Shown here piece by piece: positions 32,681 through 34,023 of a stretch of 34,023 bases of DNA (within the stretch, counting starts at the first letter, position 1; the number at the start of each line of letters is the position of its first letter). The notes beneath the pieces are model-generated. The model did not search any database. It worked only from the letters and a program-made list of their open reading frames with translations, and was not told the origin of the DNA. The stretch lies in NCBI GenBank assembly GCA_902781045.1, contig CACZHT010000033.1, positions 1-34,023 on the forward strand. The letters are read 5' to 3'. Position numbers and translations under genes: made by a program. Origin of the DNA: an uncultured Bacteroidales bacterium. GTDB taxonomy: Bacteria; Bacteroidota; Bacteroidia; Bacteroidales; Muribaculaceae.

Positions 32681-32834
32681 TACCTCTAGAATTGAAAATT
32701 GAGAATTGAGAAATATCATCCATCCGTCCGGCACCGGTACAATTACGCGCGGTAGCCCCGGCTGTAGTCACGCTAAAAGCAGTGCGAAATTAATAAAACT
32801 TGTGAAAACGGCCAAATGTTTGTGGGAAAATTTG

Positions 32835-32842
32835 TAATTTTG
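32835..32842 (+). promoter_or_regulatory. -7 box of the lipid-kinase gene
   Basis: TAATTTTG matches the -7 consensus 16 bases before the start codon. A TTTG lies upstream at 32819-32822, but the spacing of 12 is too short, so the -33 box is unclear. Confidence 0.4.
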
Positions 32843-32858
32843 GCAAAATTTTCACGAC

Positions 32859-33755
32859 ATGCAACGCCACAAGTTACTCGCCATCATCAATCCCATCTCC
32901 GGGATGGGCGGCAAGGGCAAGATGCCCAGCCTAATAAAAGAACGACTGGCCTCCGATCGTTTTGACATCGAGGTCGTGTTCACCGAGCGTTCCGGCCATG
33001 CCACCGTGCTGGCCCAGGATGCCGTGTCGGACGGCTGCGACATCGTTCTGGCAGTGGGCGGCGACGGCACCGTCAACGAGGTGGGTCGCGCCGTGTGCGG
33101 CACCTCTACAGCGCTTGCCATCCTGCCCTGCGGTTCGGGCAACGGGCTGGCCCGTCACCTGCACATCCCGATGAACGCCGAGAAAGCGCTGGATGCCGTG
33201 AGCAATGGTGTGATTGACCTGGTGGACTATGGCACGGTCAACGAGCAACCTTTCTTCTGCACGTGTGGTGTGGGCTTCGATGCCCAGGTGAGCTACAAAT
33301 TTGCCAACGAGGACACTCGCGGTCTGGTGACTTACATCAAGACCACAATCAGCGAGTACTTCCGCTACCGTGCTCAACACTACCGCATCACCATCGATGG
33401 TGACACCATCGATGAGAAGGCTTTTGTCATAGCCTGCTGCAATGCAGCACAATATGGCAACAACGCCCTAGTGGCCCCACGCGCGTCGATGCAGGACGGA
33501 AAAATTGATATAACGGTGATTCACAGTTTCAACTTAGGCGAGGCCGCCCTGCTCAGCGCGCGTTTATTCACAAGCAACATCGACCGCGACCGTCATGTGA
33601 GCATCTATCGCGGGCGCGACATCCTCATCGAGCGCGACGATGAGGATGTGATGCACATCGACGGCGACCCGGTGATGATGCCCGAGCTGCTGCACATCGT
33701 TTGCCACCCTTCGGCCATGCGTGTGGTGGTGCCAGCCAGTAACGCTGTGATATAG
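32859..33755 (+). CDS. YegS/DagK-like diacylglycerol or lipid kinase
   Basis: A 298-residue enzyme of the DAGK catalytic family. It shows NPISG (11-15), the nucleotide-binding GGDGT (67-71) and PCGSGN (90-95), the last being a nucleotide-site loop. A second beta domain follows, with CNAAQYGNNALVAPRASMQDG and the C-terminal DGDPV motif. It phosphorylates a lipid alcohol such as diacylglycerol or a sphingoid base, using ATP and Mg2+; Bacteroidales make sphingolipids, but the lipid used here is not shown. Length is normal. It is divergent from the DUF308 gene. Confidence 0.92.
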   Translation: MQRHKLLAIINPISGMGGKGKMPSLIKERLASDRFDIEVVFTERSGHATVLAQDAVSDGCDIVLAVGGDGTVNEVGRAVCGTSTALAILPCGSGNGLARHLHIPMNAEKALDAVSNGVIDLVDYGTVNEQPFFCTCGVGFDAQVSYKFANEDTRGLVTYIKTTISEYFRYRAQHYRITIDGDTIDEKAFVIACCNAAQYGNNALVAPRASMQDGKIDITVIHSFNLGEAALLSARLFTSNIDRDRHVSIYRGRDILIERDDEDVMHIDGDPVMMPELLHIVCHPSAMRVVVPASNAVI

Positions 33756-33929
33756 AAGCATGCTCACACTATTGAGTCCACTTTAAAGAGTCCAAAGTCC
33801 CAGAATAAAGACAAGAAAGACATAAGAACAATAGTTTGTTTCACAACACGCAGATTGATAGTGTAATATACTCTTCTTCATTTGTCTTGATGTCTTTATA
33901 GTCTTTTCACTGCCACTTTTTAAAGGTAT
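33756..33929. other. Non-coding region after the lipid kinase
   Basis: No gene is seen. An imperfect inverted repeat pairs ATAAAGACA (33805-33813) with TGTCTTTAT (33891-33899) and AAGACA (33817-33822) with TGTCTT (33883-33888). No clear intrinsic terminator with a T-tract is visible on the plus strand. Confidence 0.5.
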
Positions 33930-34023
33930 CTGTTCAGCGATTGCGTCGGAGACGCTAAAATGCTTCGAAGAAGCTATTTGTTCGAAAGACCATGCAAGAG
34001 GGCCGGAGGTCCTCGCCGCTTGG
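33930..34023. repeat. 94-bp repeat, inverted copy of 5-98
   Basis: It is the exact reverse complement of the first repeat and includes the same small hairpins. Frames across it are open in part, but no protein is recognised. Confidence 0.9.

Noticed and set aside
1..34023. tRNA or rRNA genes
   Set aside because: No cloverleaf with TTCGA-type T-arm and CCA-proximal stem, and no rRNA-like stretch, was found by eye.

Overview
The window looks like a chromosomal segment of a Bacteroidales bacterium (Muribaculaceae/Prevotella-like; the genus cannot be fixed from sequence alone). Evidence: several upstream regions carry the Bacteroidetes promoter TTTG-N19/20-TANNTTTG; there is a complete six-subunit Na+-translocating NQR operon; exbB is followed by two exbD genes, tonB, a PstS-like lipoprotein and a TPR protein; the L31 protein is the zinc-free type B; and ribosome binding sites are A-rich rather than Shine-Dalgarno.

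Layout. (1) 130-6582, minus strand: TonB energising operon exbB-exbD-exbD-tonB with its own promoter and terminator, then a separately promoted pair (PstS-like lipoprotein, TPR protein). (2) 6729-12720, plus strand: nqrABCDEF, which couples NADH oxidation to Na+ export, ending in a terminator whose T-tract contains the -33 box of the next gene, a LUD-domain protein. (3) 13515-16054: a secreted hypothetical overlapping a cytidylate-kinase-like gene, a CpsB/PHP-type phosphatase converging on that kinase, and rpmE2. (4) 16096-27478: an AT-richer accessory region with a truncated Rpn nuclease, lipoproteins, four zinc-ribbon membrane proteins with near-identical heads and unrelated tails, a Sel1-repeat lipoprotein, small inverted-repeat elements, a DUF805 remnant, an M42 aminopeptidase and a radical SAM/SPASM locus. 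(5) 27545-28316: a probable structured RNA and a 108-bp tandem repeat array. (6) 28317-32680, minus strand: DUF308 membrane protein, YqeY, a small regulator-like protein, a membrane-anchored Ser/Thr kinase and a secreted hypothetical. (7) 32859-33755: a YegS/DagK-like lipid kinase.

The most interesting system is a probable uncharacterised RiPP (ribosomally made, post-translationally modified peptide) locus at 23418-27783, read on the minus strand. A radical SAM/SPASM maturase with an N-terminal PqqD-like recognition region is followed after 48 bases by a 35-codon gene for a peptide with a short Ala/Ser leader and a Cys-X7-Cys core, then a perfect 16-bp stem-loop and an M42 aminopeptidase gene. 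Two small membrane-protein genes precede the maturase. Upstream of them is a ~240-nt structured transcript with promoter, intrinsic terminator and a competing long-range fold.

The two ends of the window are a 94-bp perfect inverted repeat, so the sequence probably ends where an assembly met a dispersed repeat, although an invertible segment cannot be excluded.
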